DNA of 64,000 bases from the NCBI RefSeq assembly GCF_001017575.1, contig NZ_CP011372.1, forward strand, positions 1 through 64,000. The letters are read 5' to 3'. Each line of letters starts with the position of its first letter. Within the stretch, counting starts at the first letter, position 1. A model generated the notes under the pieces. That model was not told where the DNA came from and searched no databases. It saw only the letters and a program-made list of their open reading frames with translations. Origin of the DNA: Campylobacter lari (GTDB lineage Bacteria > Campylobacterota > Campylobacteria > Campylobacterales > Campylobacteraceae). This document shows positions 1 through 10,795 of the stretch, piece by piece. A program made the translations under genes and the position numbers.

Positions 1-1329
1 ATGAATATAAAAGATTTTTTACTTGAGTTTAAAACTGAAATTAGCAATAACGAATACAATACTTACATTTCTCACTTACAATTTAGTGAAAAATTAAGTA
101 AAAATAATATCTTAGTATTTATCGCACCAAATCATTTTTTGGCTAAATTTATACAAACAAAATACGCACAAAAACTAGCTTATTTTTATGAAGTAAAAAC
201 AGGAATTAACCCTCAAGTTAAAATCATCACAAATGATCAAAAGGTAGAGAAAAAACATTTTTCTACAGATATTTCACAGATTAAATTTCAAAGTACTATT
301 TTAAATCCTTCTTTTACTTTTGAAAGTTTTGTTGTAGGAGATTCTAATCAATTTGCCTATGCAACCTGCAAAGCCATTACCGATAAAAGCAAACTTGGAA
401 AATTATACAATCCTATCTTTATCTATGGCCCTACAGGACTTGGAAAAACTCACTTGCTTCAAGCTGTCGGAAATGTATGCTTGGATAATGGATATAAAGT
501 TATTTATGCTACAAGTGATAATTTTATCAATGATTTTACCATGCATTTAAATAACAAAACCATGAGTAAATTCCATGAAAAATACAAAAATTGCGATGTT
601 TTACTCATCGATGATGTGCAGTTTTTAGGTAAAACAGATAAAATTCAAGAAGAATTTTTCTTTACTTTTAATGAAATCAAGGAAAAATTTGGACAAATCA
701 TCATGACAAGTGACAATCCTCCAAATATGTTAAAAGGTATAACAGAACGCTTAAAAAGCCGTTTTGCAAATGGGATCATTGCAGATATCACTCCACCTCA
801 ACTTGATACAAAAATCGCAATTATTAAGAAAAAATGCGAATTTAATGCTATTTATCTCAAACCTGAAGTTATAAGTTACATCGCTACTTCAATGGGAGAT
901 AATATCCGAGAAATTGAAGGCATGATTACAAATTTAAATGCGCAAGCAAGGCTTTTTAACCAAGAAATCACTTTAGAAATTGTTAAAAGCTTTATGAAAG
1001 ATCACATTAAAGAAACAAAAGAAAATATCAGTGTTGAAGATATACTTGCTGATGTTTCAAAAAGCTATAATCTTAAACCTAATGATATAAAATCAAACAA
1101 AAAAACACAAAATATCGTTATGGCAAGAAGGGTTGTGATATATTTAGCAAGAGAACTTACAACTATGTCTATGCCTCAACTTGCTAGATTTTTTAATATG
1201 AAAGATCATACGGCCATTTCACATAATATTAAAAAAATTCAAGAGCTAATGGGTGAAAATGAAAACTTAAAAGCCATAGTAGAAGAATTAAGAAATAAAA
1301 TTTTGACAAAAATAAAAAGCACCCTGTGA
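1..1329 (+). CDS. dnaA: Chromosomal replication initiator protein DnaA
   Basis: DnaA is the AAA+ initiator that binds DnaA boxes in the origin and melts DNA so that the helicase can be loaded. The 442-residue protein has the usual plan: an N-terminal interaction domain, an AAA+ core with Walker A GPTGLGKT at residues 143-150 and Walker B around LLIDDVQ at 201-207, and a C-terminal helix-turn-helix DNA-binding domain containing the DnaA signature region near KDHTAISHNI. The ATG is the first base of the window, so any upstream promoter or second origin element is outside view. A DnaA-box cluster follows directly downstream. Confidence 0.98.
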   Translation: MNIKDFLLEFKTEISNNEYNTYISHLQFSEKLSKNNILVFIAPNHFLAKFIQTKYAQKLAYFYEVKTGINPQVKIITNDQKVEKKHFSTDISQIKFQSTILNPSFTFESFVVGDSNQFAYATCKAITDKSKLGKLYNPIFIYGPTGLGKTHLLQAVGNVCLDNGYKVIYATSDNFINDFTMHLNNKTMSKFHEKYKNCDVLLIDDVQFLGKTDKIQEEFFFTFNEIKEKFGQIIMTSDNPPNMLKGITERLKSRFANGIIADITPPQLDTKIAIIKKKCEFNAIYLKPEVISYIATSMGDNIREIEGMITNLNAQARLFNQEITLEIVKSFMKDHIKETKENISVEDILADVSKSYNLKPNDIKSNKKTQNIVMARRVVIYLARELTTMSMPQLARFFNMKDHTAISHNIKKIQELMGENENLKAIVEELRNKILTKIKSTL

Positions 1330-1462
1330 ATAAAAGTGAAAAACAAAAAATTTTATTCTATAAGTAAAATTTCTATAAAAAAAGACTTTTAAAAAGCATT
1401 TCACATTTTCACATTGCTTATTATTATGATAAAATAAATTTAAAAAAACAAAGGAAGTAAAA
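1320..1462. other. Candidate chromosomal origin element (oriC, dnaA-dnaN spacer)
   Basis: The spacer between dnaA and dnaN holds a DnaA box on the minus strand (TTATTCACA, read from 1333 to 1325) and two closely spaced related boxes on the plus strand (CATTTCACA at 1397-1405 and ATTTTCACA at 1405-1413). These are followed by a very AT-rich stretch from about 1418 to 1455 with a TTA triplet repeat at 1420-1427. In Helicobacter and related bacteria a functional origin part with the unwinding element lies between dnaA and dnaN. The match is by position and sequence; function is inferred. Confidence 0.6.
1425..1430 (+). promoter_or_regulatory. Promoter -10 for dnaN
   Basis: TATGAT lies 33 bases before the dnaN start in an AT-rich context, as is usual for Campylobacter sigma-70 promoters, which rely on the -10 box more than on a -35. 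It overlaps the origin candidate, so transcription and unwinding may share this DNA. Confidence 0.45.
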
Positions 1463-2530
1463 ATGAAAATTAGCATTAATAAAAACACTTTAGAATCTGC
1501 CATAGTTTTAACTAATTCTTATGTAGATAAAAAAGACTCAAGCAATATCGCTTCTCACTTACTTTTTGAAGTAATTGAAGATAAATTAATCATAAGGGCA
1601 AGTGATTATGAAATAGGTATTAATTATAAAATCAAAAAAATCAAAGTTGAAAGTGCAGGTTTTGCAACTGCTAATGCTAAAAGTATTTTAGATATTATAA
1701 AAAGTTTAAATAACGAAGATGTAGTCCTAGAAACCATAGAAAATTTCCTTTTTATTAGACAAAAAGGAACTAAATATAAACTTCCTATGTTTAATTATGA
1801 AGATTTTCCAAATTTCCCAAGCACTGAAGGAAAAGATAAATTTGATATTGATTCAAGTGATTTGAGTAGATCTTTGAAAAAAATCCTACCTGCAGTTGAT
1901 ACAAATAATCCAAAGTATTCTTTAAATGGTGCTTTACTTGATATAAAAACAACCCACATTAGCTTTGTAGGAACAGATACTAAACGCTTAGCGGTTTTTA
2001 CACTAAATAAAACAAATGAAAAAGAATTTAACCTTTGTATTCCTAAAAAAGCTATTTTAGAAATGCAAAAAATCTTTTTTGAAAAAATTGAAATTTATTA
2101 TGATGAAAATATATTGATTGCAAAAAATGATAATTTTGAGTTTTTCACAAAACTTATTAATGATAAATTCCCTGATTATGAAAGAGTAATTCCAAAAAAT
2201 ATCACAAAAGAATTTATTTTTAAAACAGAAGAATTTATGGATGCATTGAAAAAAATCAATGTAATTACTGAAAAAATGAAATTAAATTTCCATAAAGATA
2301 AACTTGTGTTTGAAGGTATTAGTTTAGATAATATGGAAGCAAAAACTGAACTTGAAATGGAACTTAATATAGATGAGGAATTTAATCTTTGTATAAAAAA
2401 TAAATTCATCACTGACTTTTTAAATTCTATTGAAAGTGAAACATTCAAACTTAGCATAAATGAACCTCATATGGCATTTTTAGTTTCAAGTGAAGAATTA
2501 CAAACTGTAATTATGCCAGTTATTTTATAA
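1463..2530 (+). CDS. dnaN: DNA polymerase III subunit beta (sliding clamp)
   Basis: The beta clamp encircles DNA and tethers polymerase III and other DNA enzymes. The 355-residue product has the length and three-fold domain plan expected of DnaN, and ends in the conserved hydrophobic VIMPVIL-type tail that forms part of the partner-binding cleft. The ATG at 1463 has an AAGGAAG ribosome binding site 6-7 bases upstream. Gene order dnaA-dnaN-gyrB supports the call; gyrB follows after 9 bases, so the two are probably cotranscribed. Confidence 0.97.
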   Translation: MKISINKNTLESAIVLTNSYVDKKDSSNIASHLLFEVIEDKLIIRASDYEIGINYKIKKIKVESAGFATANAKSILDIIKSLNNEDVVLETIENFLFIRQKGTKYKLPMFNYEDFPNFPSTEGKDKFDIDSSDLSRSLKKILPAVDTNNPKYSLNGALLDIKTTHISFVGTDTKRLAVFTLNKTNEKEFNLCIPKKAILEMQKIFFEKIEIYYDENILIAKNDNFEFFTKLINDKFPDYERVIPKNITKEFIFKTEEFMDALKKINVITEKMKLNFHKDKLVFEGISLDNMEAKTELEMELNIDEEFNLCIKNKFITDFLNSIESETFKLSINEPHMAFLVSSEELQTVIMPVIL

Positions 2531-2539
2531 GGAAAATAA

Positions 2540-4858
<2,319 letters not shown>

Positions 4859-4865
4859 TCTTTAA

Positions 4866-5393
4866 ATGATTTTTTTAATTGGAGGGCAAGGTCATAGTGG
4901 AAAGACCTTGCTTGCTCAAAAACTTCTTGAAAAATTTTCTTATCCTTATTTGAGTTTAGATCATCTAAAAATGGGTTTGATTAAAGGAATGAAAGATTTT
5001 CCTTTTAAAGTAGATGAGGATGAAAAAATAGCTGAGTTTTTATTTCCTATTGTAGATGGTATAATTCAAACTTGTATAGAAAATAAACAAAATTTAATTA
5101 TTGAAGGAATTTATCTTACTCCAAAAAAGCTACAAAAATTTCAAAATCATTCTGATGTTAAAATACTTTATATCATTTTTTCAAAAGAATATATTTTACA
5201 AAATTATGAATTAATCTATCAAAATGAAAATGCTATAGAAAAGCGTTTATTTAGCGAAAAAGAAGAAATAAACACTCTTATTTTAGATCATCAAAAACTT
5301 AAAACTCAATGTGAAAATTTAAATCTTCCTTTTATAGAAATTCAAAAAGACTATGAAACTGAATTAAAAAATGCAATAGAATTTTTTGCCTAA
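4866..5393 (+). CDS. P-loop kinase-like protein, function unknown
   Basis: A 175-residue soluble protein with a clear N-terminal P-loop, GGQGHSGKTLLAQKL at about residues 6-20, followed by YLSLDHLKMG, the pattern seen in small-molecule kinases of the AAA_33/zeta-toxin-like and 2-phosphoglycerate-kinase-like groups where an Asp after strand 2 binds substrate. LIIEGIYLTP near residue 78 looks like the second conserved strand. I do not recognise a specific substrate. It begins 7 bases after gyrB stop and ends 47 bases before ureA, where a separate promoter sits, so it is more likely cotranscribed with gyrB than part of the urease operon. Confidence 0.75.
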   Translation: MIFLIGGQGHSGKTLLAQKLLEKFSYPYLSLDHLKMGLIKGMKDFPFKVDEDEKIAEFLFPIVDGIIQTCIENKQNLIIEGIYLTPKKLQKFQNHSDVKILYIIFSKEYILQNYELIYQNENAIEKRLFSEKEEINTLILDHQKLKTQCENLNLPFIEIQKDYETELKNAIEFFA

Positions 5394-5410
5394 AAGCAAG
5401 TAAATAGTTA

Positions 5411-5416
5411 TATAAT
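5411..5416 (+). promoter_or_regulatory. Promoter -10 for the urease operon
   Basis: A perfect TATAAT, preceded by T-rich DNA, is placed 24 bases before the ureA ATG and 18 bases after the stop of the preceding gene. No convincing -35 or metal-regulator operator was recognised in the 47-base spacer. Confidence 0.6.
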
Positions 5417-5440
5417 ATCTAAAAAATTATAAGGATTAAA

Positions 5441-6112
5441 ATGCATTTTACTCAGCAGCAATTGCAACGATTAATGCTTCATTATGCAGGGAAAATCGCT
5501 AAAGATAGAAAAGAGCAAAAAATAAAATTAAATTACAATGAAGCTTTAGCTTATATATGTTATGAATTAATGGAACTTGCAAGAAAAAATTTAAGTGTAA
5601 GTGAATTGATGAGCATAGGAAAAACTTTACTTACAAGTGAAGATGTGATAGATGGTGTTGCAAGTATGCTTGATGAAATTCAAATAGAACTTCCTTTTGA
5701 AGATGGTACAAAATTAGTTACTATACACGAACCTATAGCAAATGATGATAAAATAAAAGCTGGAGAGATATTTTTATCATCAGAATTTATTGTGCTGAAT
5801 GAAAATAAAACTTCTATAGAAATCAAAGTAAGCAATAAAGGTGATCGTCCTATACAAGTTGGCTCACATTTTCATTTCTTTGAGGTTAATCGCTTTTTGT
5901 CTTTTGATAGAGAAAAAGCTTATGGTAAAAGGTTAAATATCGCTTCAGGAACAAGTGTGAGATTTGAACCAGGTGAAGAAAAAACAGTAAGTTTAATAGA
6001 ATTTGGTGGTTTAAAAAAGGTTTTAGGTTTTAATAATCTTTGTGATGATTTTATCAATGATGAAAATAAAACTAAAGCTTTATCAAAAGCAAAAGAGAAA
6101 GGATTTCTTTGA
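5441..6112 (+). CDS. ureA: Urease subunit gamma/beta fusion (UreA, Helicobacter-type)
   Basis: The small urease subunit, part of the nickel enzyme hydrolysing urea to ammonia and CO2. The 223-residue protein joins the gamma region (residues 1 to about 100, starting [20 protein letters not shown]) to the beta region (about 105-223, including [19 protein letters not shown] near residue 129 and [17 protein letters not shown]). This fusion is the Helicobacter arrangement; most other bacteria have separate genes. The ATG has an AAGGA ribosome binding site. Its TGA stop overlaps the TTG start of the next gene, indicating coupled translation. Confidence 0.97.
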   Translation: MHFTQQQLQRLMLHYAGKIAKDRKEQKIKLNYNEALAYICYELMELARKNLSVSELMSIGKTLLTSEDVIDGVASMLDEIQIELPFEDGTKLVTIHEPIANDDKIKAGEIFLSSEFIVLNENKTSIEIKVSNKGDRPIQVGSHFHFFEVNRFLSFDREKAYGKRLNIASGTSVRFEPGEEKTVSLIEFGGLKKVLGFNNLCDDFINDENKTKALSKAKEKGFL

Positions 6113-7806
6113 TTAAGATTAGCAAAAAAGACTATGTGAATATGTATGGTCCAACAACTAATGATAGAGTAAGATTAGCAGATACAGATTTAATTTTAAG
6201 AGTAGAAAAAGATTATACTTTATATGGTGAAGAAGTTAAATTTGGTGGTGGTAAAAATATCAGAGATGGTATGGCTCAAAGTGTGAGTGAGGGAGACTTT
6301 CCGGATTTAGTTTTAACTAATGCTTTGATTGTTGATTATACCGGTATTTATAAAGCAGATATTGGGATAAAAAATGGCTATATAGTAGGCATAGGAAAAG
6401 CAGGTAATCCTGATATACAAGATGGAGTTGATCCTAGCTTAATTATAGGCACAAGTACAGATATTATTGGTGCAGAAGGTTTAATAGTAACTGCAGGTGG
6501 TATTGATACTCATATACATTTTATTTCTCCAACTCAAATTGAATGTGCTTTATATAGTGGTGTTACTACTATGATAGGAGGTGGCATAGGACCAAGTGAG
6601 GGAACAAATGCTACAACTTGTACAAGTGGGGCTTATCATATACATTCTATGTTAAAAGCTACGCAAAATTACCCTATGAATTTTGGCTTTTTAGGTAAAG
6701 GAAATTCAAGCAATAAAAATGCTTTAAAAGAACAAATTATAGCTGGTGCATGTGGCTTAAAAATTCATGAAGACTGGGGTGCTACTTCTAGTGTGATTGA
6801 TGCTAGTTTAAATATAGCTGATGAAATGGATATACAAGTAGCTATCCATACAGATACTTTAAATGAAGCAGGTTTTGTAGAAGATACGATTAAAGCTATT
6901 AATGGTAGAGTTATCCATACTTTTCACACTGAAGGTGCAGGTGGTGGTCATGCTCCTGATATTATTAAAATGGCAGGTTTTAAAAATGTTTTACCTGCAA
7001 GTACTAATCCTACTATGCCTTTTACTAAAAATACCATTGATGAGCATTTAGATATGCTTATGGTTTGTCATCATTTAGATAATAAAATCAAAGAAGATGT
7101 TGAATTTGCAGATAGTAGAATTCGTCCTGAAACTATAGCAGCAGAAGATAAACTTCATGATATGGGTGTTTTTAGCATTATGAGTAGTGATTCTCAAGCT
7201 ATGGGACGCGTAGGTGAGGTGATTTTAAGAACATGGCAAAGTGCTGATAAATGTAAAAAAGAATTTGGTGCCTTGAAAGAAGATAATGATTTAGATGATA
7301 ATTTCCGTATTAAACGCTATATAGCAAAATACACTATAAATCCTGCTATCGCACATGGGATTGATAGTTATGTTGGTTCTATTGAAGTAGGAAAATTTGC
7401 TGATTTAGTGCTTTGGCAACCTAAATTTTTTGGAGTAAAACCAAAGCTTATTTTAAAAGGTGGCTTGATAGTAGGTGCAAAAATAGGCGATGCTAATGCT
7501 TCTATCCCAACACCTGAGCCTATTATCTATGAAAAAATGTTTGGAGCAAATTTAAATGAAAATGCTTTGCATTTTGTTTCTAAAGCTTCTTTAGAAGCTA
7601 ATATGCCTGAAAAATTAAGCTTAAAAAGAAAATGTGTTGCAGTAAAAAATTGTAGAAATATCACTAAAAAAGACTTGAAATTTAATGATAAAGTTCAAGA
7701 TATAGAAGTAAATCCACAAACTTATGAAGTAAAAATAAATGGTGAGCTTATTAGCTCTAAGAGCGTTGATTCTTTAGCTTTAGCTAGAAAATATTTTATG
7801 ATTTAA
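6109..7806 (+). CDS. ureB: Urease large catalytic subunit (alpha-type; UreB in Helicobacter naming)
   Basis: The catalytic urease subunit. The 565-residue protein carries the metal-centre residues: HIH at 135-137, the Lys that is carbamylated (K218 in [10 protein letters not shown]), His 247 and His 273, the mobile-flap Cys-His at 320-321 (VCHHLD), and an Asp in [10 protein letters not shown]. It starts at a TTG inside the four-base overlap TTGA with the preceding stop, so its translation probably depends on ureA. It ends in TAATG, overlapping ureE by one base. All active-site residues are intact, so the enzyme is expected to be functional once nickel is inserted. Confidence 0.98.
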   Translation: MIKISKKDYVNMYGPTTNDRVRLADTDLILRVEKDYTLYGEEVKFGGGKNIRDGMAQSVSEGDFPDLVLTNALIVDYTGIYKADIGIKNGYIVGIGKAGNPDIQDGVDPSLIIGTSTDIIGAEGLIVTAGGIDTHIHFISPTQIECALYSGVTTMIGGGIGPSEGTNATTCTSGAYHIHSMLKATQNYPMNFGFLGKGNSSNKNALKEQIIAGACGLKIHEDWGATSSVIDASLNIADEMDIQVAIHTDTLNEAGFVEDTIKAINGRVIHTFHTEGAGGGHAPDIIKMAGFKNVLPASTNPTMPFTKNTIDEHLDMLMVCHHLDNKIKEDVEFADSRIRPETIAAEDKLHDMGVFSIMSSDSQAMGRVGEVILRTWQSADKCKKEFGALKEDNDLDDNFRIKRYIAKYTINPAIAHGIDSYVGSIEVGKFADLVLWQPKFFGVKPKLILKGGLIVGAKIGDANASIPTPEPIIYEKMFGANLNENALHFVSKASLEANMPEKLSLKRKCVAVKNCRNITKKDLKFNDKVQDIEVNPQTYEVKINGELISSKSVDSLALARKYFMI

Positions 7807-8273
7807 TGATTTTACTTCAAAATAAAATAACGCATTATGATTTAAACAAAGAATGCGATTTTTTAGAGCTTAGTTGGTTTGATACTTTTAAAAAGATATT
7901 AAGAACAACGACTTTAAAAGGACTAGATGTCGCTATAAAAATGCCTAATAATAAAGGTTTAAATCATAATGATTGTTTATATGATGAGGATTTTTTGATT
8001 TTAGTGAAAATCAAACCTGAAAAGGTTTTAAAAATTCACATAGAAAATGAATACAACCTTGCTTTAATAAGTTATCAAGTGGGTAATATGCATTTAAATT
8101 TATTTTATAAAGATCATAAACTCATTACTTTAGAGCAAAACTCTATCATAAGGTTTTTAGAAAAATTTAATATAAAATACGAAAAATGTGAGGAAATTTT
8201 AGAGCCAAAATATATGCTTGATATGCCAAGTTTTATCCAAGTTGATCCAAATTTTAAACTTATTAAAGAATAA
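7806..8273 (+). CDS. ureE: Urease accessory protein UreE (nickel delivery)
   Basis: UreE is the metallochaperone that delivers nickel to the urease-UreFGH complex. The 155-residue protein has a UreE-like N-terminal beta domain and central metal-binding domain, with HLNLFYKDHKL near residue 100 in the nickel-site region. There is no His-rich tail of the kind seen in some enterobacterial UreE, so it resembles Helicobacter UreE rather than a nickel-storage type. The start ATG overlaps the TAA of ureB. Assignment rests partly on operon position between ureB and ureF. Confidence 0.92.
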   Translation: MILLQNKITHYDLNKECDFLELSWFDTFKKILRTTTLKGLDVAIKMPNNKGLNHNDCLYDEDFLILVKIKPEKVLKIHIENEYNLALISYQVGNMHLNLFYKDHKLITLEQNSIIRFLEKFNIKYEKCEEILEPKYMLDMPSFIQVDPNFKLIKE

Positions 8274-8275
8274 AG

Positions 8276-8944
8276 ATGAATAAATTAAATTTTTTACTTT
8301 TACAAATTAGTGATTCTTCTTTTCCTATAGGATCTTTTTCACATTCTTTTGGTTTAGAATCTTATGTGAATTTTGCTTATATAAAAAATATAGAAGATGC
8401 TAAAAAAGTTTTAAAAACTCAGCTTTATTCTAATATTTTGTATTTTGAGCTTTTAGCTTTGAAAATAGCTTATGAAAATGCAAATGATGTAAAAAATTTA
8501 CTAATTTATCAAAGAAAATTTTTATCAAGTATAGTTGCAAAAGAACAAAGTCAAGCTTATGTTTTTTTAGCTAAACGCTTTGTAAAAAATGTCAGTCTTT
8601 ATGGATTATCAAATCCTTTATTAAATCAATACATTAAAGAAAATCAAACTCCTATTTATCCTTTTGTGTATGCTTTATTTTGTAAAGATAATGAACTTGA
8701 TTTTATGTATGAAAGTTTTTTGTTTGCTTTAATGAGTAATTTTGTTAATATTCTTGTAAAAATCGTGCCTTTATCACAAAATGAAGGGCAGATTTTACTT
8801 TTTCAACTACAGCAAGATTTTCAAAATGTTCTTTCTAAATTACAAAATTTAACTTTAAAAGATTGGTGTGAAAATCACAATATCTTAAATGATTATTTGA
8901 GTATAAAACACCAAAATTTAGCATTTAAAATTTATATTTCTTAA
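8276..8944 (+). CDS. ureF: Urease accessory protein UreF
   Basis: UreF is an all-helical scaffold that joins UreH and UreG during nickel insertion and acts on UreG GTPase. The 222-residue protein starts with [20 protein letters not shown], the characteristic N-terminal UreF motif with a conserved SFSHS/GLE stretch. It begins 2 bases after the ureE stop and ends 10 bases before ureG. The remainder is helical and poorly conserved, as usual in the family. Confidence 0.94.
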   Translation: MNKLNFLLLQISDSSFPIGSFSHSFGLESYVNFAYIKNIEDAKKVLKTQLYSNILYFELLALKIAYENANDVKNLLIYQRKFLSSIVAKEQSQAYVFLAKRFVKNVSLYGLSNPLLNQYIKENQTPIYPFVYALFCKDNELDFMYESFLFALMSNFVNILVKIVPLSQNEGQILLFQLQQDFQNVLSKLQNLTLKDWCENHNILNDYLSIKHQNLAFKIYIS

Positions 8945-8954
8945 AAGGGTTATA

Positions 8955-9554
8955 ATGGTTAAAATAGGCATAGGTGGTCCTGTAGGTAGTGGTAAAACAG
9001 CTTTGGTATTAAATTTATGCCAAGCTTTAAAAGATGAACTTTCTTTGGCTGTGATTACAAATGATATTTATACAAATGAAGATGCAAATTTTTTAATCAA
9101 ACAAGGCGTTCTTGAAAAAGAAAGAATCATTGGAGTACAAACTGGAGGTTGTCCTCATACAGCCATTAGAGAAGATGCTTCTTGTAATCTTGAAGCCGTT
9201 GAACTTTTACAAGAGCGTTTTAGTGATTTAGATCTTATTTTTATAGAAAGTGGCGGAGATAATTTATCAATGACTTTTTCACCTGAACTTGTGGATTTTT
9301 TTATCTTTGTTATAGATGTTGCTCAAGGAGAAAAAATTCCACGCAAAGGTGGTCCTGCTATTTGTAGATCTGATTTAATGATTATCAATAAAATAGACTT
9401 AGCTCCTTATGTGAATGCTTCTTTAAAAATCATGCAAGAAGATACTTTAAAAATGCGTGGAGATAGACCTTTTATCATGAGTAATCTTCAAACTAAAGAA
9501 GGTTTAGAAGAAATCATTACTTGGATTAAAAAATACACACTTTTAAAGGATTGA
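8955..9554 (+). CDS. ureG: Urease accessory GTPase UreG
   Basis: UreG is the SIMIBI-class GTPase that drives nickel insertion into urease. The 199-residue protein has the P-loop GGPVGSGKT at residues 7-15, the nickel-binding CPH motif at 66-68 ([11 protein letters not shown]), the ESGGDNLS switch region, and the NKIDLAP guanine-specificity motif. It is among the best-conserved urease accessory genes. The ATG follows an AAAGGG-type ribosome binding site; the next gene begins one base after its TGA. Confidence 0.97.
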   Translation: MVKIGIGGPVGSGKTALVLNLCQALKDELSLAVITNDIYTNEDANFLIKQGVLEKERIIGVQTGGCPHTAIREDASCNLEAVELLQERFSDLDLIFIESGGDNLSMTFSPELVDFFIFVIDVAQGEKIPRKGGPAICRSDLMIINKIDLAPYVNASLKIMQEDTLKMRGDRPFIMSNLQTKEGLEEIITWIKKYTLLKD

Positions 9555-9555
9555 T

Positions 9556-10308
9556 TTGTTTGCTCAAAAGAGTGTTTTTAAACTTACATTAGATACTATC
9601 AATGAAAAAACTATCATAAAAAATTCTTTTTTCACTCCTCCTTTTAAGCTTATGAGGAATTTTTATGATAAAAAATTAACTAGTATATATGTTTTAAACT
9701 CTAGTGCTGGAATTTTCAAAGAGGATCATTTAAGTTTTGAAATCATATGTAAGAAAAATACAAACACCGCTATACTCACACAAAGTTATGAAAAGGTATA
9801 TGATACTAAAGATTCTTTTGCGAGTAAAAATATTGATTATACTCTTGAAGAAAATGCAAGCTTTTTTTATATGCCAAAGCCACTTTTGCTTCAAGAAAAT
9901 GCAAATTTTATACAAAATACAAAGATCAATCTAGCTTCTTTTTCAAGATTAGTTTATGTTGATTTTGTCATTTTTGGTAGAGTGGCTATGGATGAAAAAT
10001 TTGCTTTTAAAAATTATGAGAGTTTAACTCAAATTTACAGAAATGATACTTTAATTTTAAATGATAAAATTAAAATCAATCCTTCTTATATGAAAGAAAA
10101 TGAATTTAATTTTTTTGCAAATCATACACATTATTTGAGTATTTATCTTTTTGGATATGATGAGTTTTATGAAGAATTAAAAGCTTCATTTGACGATATA
10201 AATCAACTTTTTTATGAGGGTTTGTGTATAAAAATTCTTAGCAATGAAAGTGAAAAATTACTCTTACTTCAAGATAAACTTTTTAAATTTTGTCAAAATA
10301 AAATATAA
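9556..10308 (+). CDS. ureH: Urease accessory protein UreH (UreD family)
   Basis: UreH (called UreD elsewhere) is the first accessory protein to bind apo-urease and provides a channel for nickel from UreG. The 250-residue product shows family features such as FFTPPFKLMRNFYD near residue 26 and the AILTQSYEKVYDT region near residue 74. It starts at a TTG one base after the ureG stop, and is the last gene of the operon. No ureI urea-channel gene follows or lies elsewhere in the cluster. Confidence 0.92.
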   Translation: MFAQKSVFKLTLDTINEKTIIKNSFFTPPFKLMRNFYDKKLTSIYVLNSSAGIFKEDHLSFEIICKKNTNTAILTQSYEKVYDTKDSFASKNIDYTLEENASFFYMPKPLLLQENANFIQNTKINLASFSRLVYVDFVIFGRVAMDEKFAFKNYESLTQIYRNDTLILNDKIKINPSYMKENEFNFFANHTHYLSIYLFGYDEFYEELKASFDDINQLFYEGLCIKILSNESEKLLLLQDKLFKFCQNKI

Positions 10309-10318
10309 AATATTGTGG

Positions 10319-10324
10319 TATTAT
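10319..10324 (+). promoter_or_regulatory. Promoter -10 for queF
   Basis: TATTAT within GGTATTATAAAG lies 31 bases before the queF ATG, just after the urease operon. AT-rich context makes the exact hexamer uncertain. Confidence 0.35.
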
Positions 10325-10354
10325 AAAGTTTTAAAAACAAACTAAGGATTATAA

Positions 10355-10741
10355 ATGCGATATGGTGAAAAAGAAATCAAAGAATTTAGTGTAGAAAATA
10401 TGGAAGTTTGGCCAAATGATGCCAAAAATGATTATGTGATTAAAATTACTTTACCTGAATTTATGTGTTGTTGTCCGCGTAGTGGGTATCCTGATTTTGC
10501 TACGATTTACTTAGAATACATTCCAAATAAATTAGTAGTAGAACTTAAAGCAATCAAACTTTATATCAATACCTTTATGTATAGAAATGTTTCACATGAA
10601 GCAAGCATTAATGAAATTTATAATACTTTAAAAGAAAAACTTGATCCAAAATGGATAAAAGTAGTAGGTGATTTTAACCCTCGTGGCAATGTACATACTG
10701 TGATTGAATGCAGATCTGACTTAGTAGTACCACAAAATTAA
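10355..10741 (+). CDS. queF: 7-cyano-7-deazaguanine reductase QueF (queuosine synthesis)
   Basis: QueF reduces preQ0 to preQ1 with NADPH in the pathway to queuosine in tRNA anticodons. The 128-residue protein is the short single-domain type. The catalytic Cys is at about residue 40 in CCCPRSGYPDFATIY and the acid at Asp 47 of the same motif; HEAS at 89-92 and NPRGN near 109 match the family. The ATG has an AAGGA ribosome binding site. The codons for Asn-Val-Ser-His-Glu-Ala contain a parS-like sequence, listed separately. Confidence 0.95.
   Translation: MRYGEKEIKEFSVENMEVWPNDAKNDYVIKITLPEFMCCCPRSGYPDFATIYLEYIPNKLVVELKAIKLYINTFMYRNVSHEASINEIYNTLKEKLDPKWIKVVGDFNPRGNVHTVIECRSDLVVPQN
10588..10603. 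promoter_or_regulatory. parS-like site (weak, two differences from palindrome)
   Basis: TGTTTCACATGAAGCA differs at two positions from the near-universal ParB site TGTTTCACGTGAAACA. It lies inside queF, and shares its first 13 bases with two other sites at 21553 and 24217. Confidence 0.4.
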
Positions 10742-10795
10742 GTTTTTATTAAAAATAAAAGGATATATTGAGTCTTATTCTAAAAGGAGGAAAAT

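Noticed and set aside
9270-9290. Further parS-like sequence TTTTTCACCTGAACTT in ureG
   Set aside because: At least four differences from the palindrome, including the centre, so it is below what I accept.
10742-10770. TTTTTATTAAAAA palindrome after queF as a terminator
   Set aside because: Only A-T pairs and no GC stem; stability would be low.
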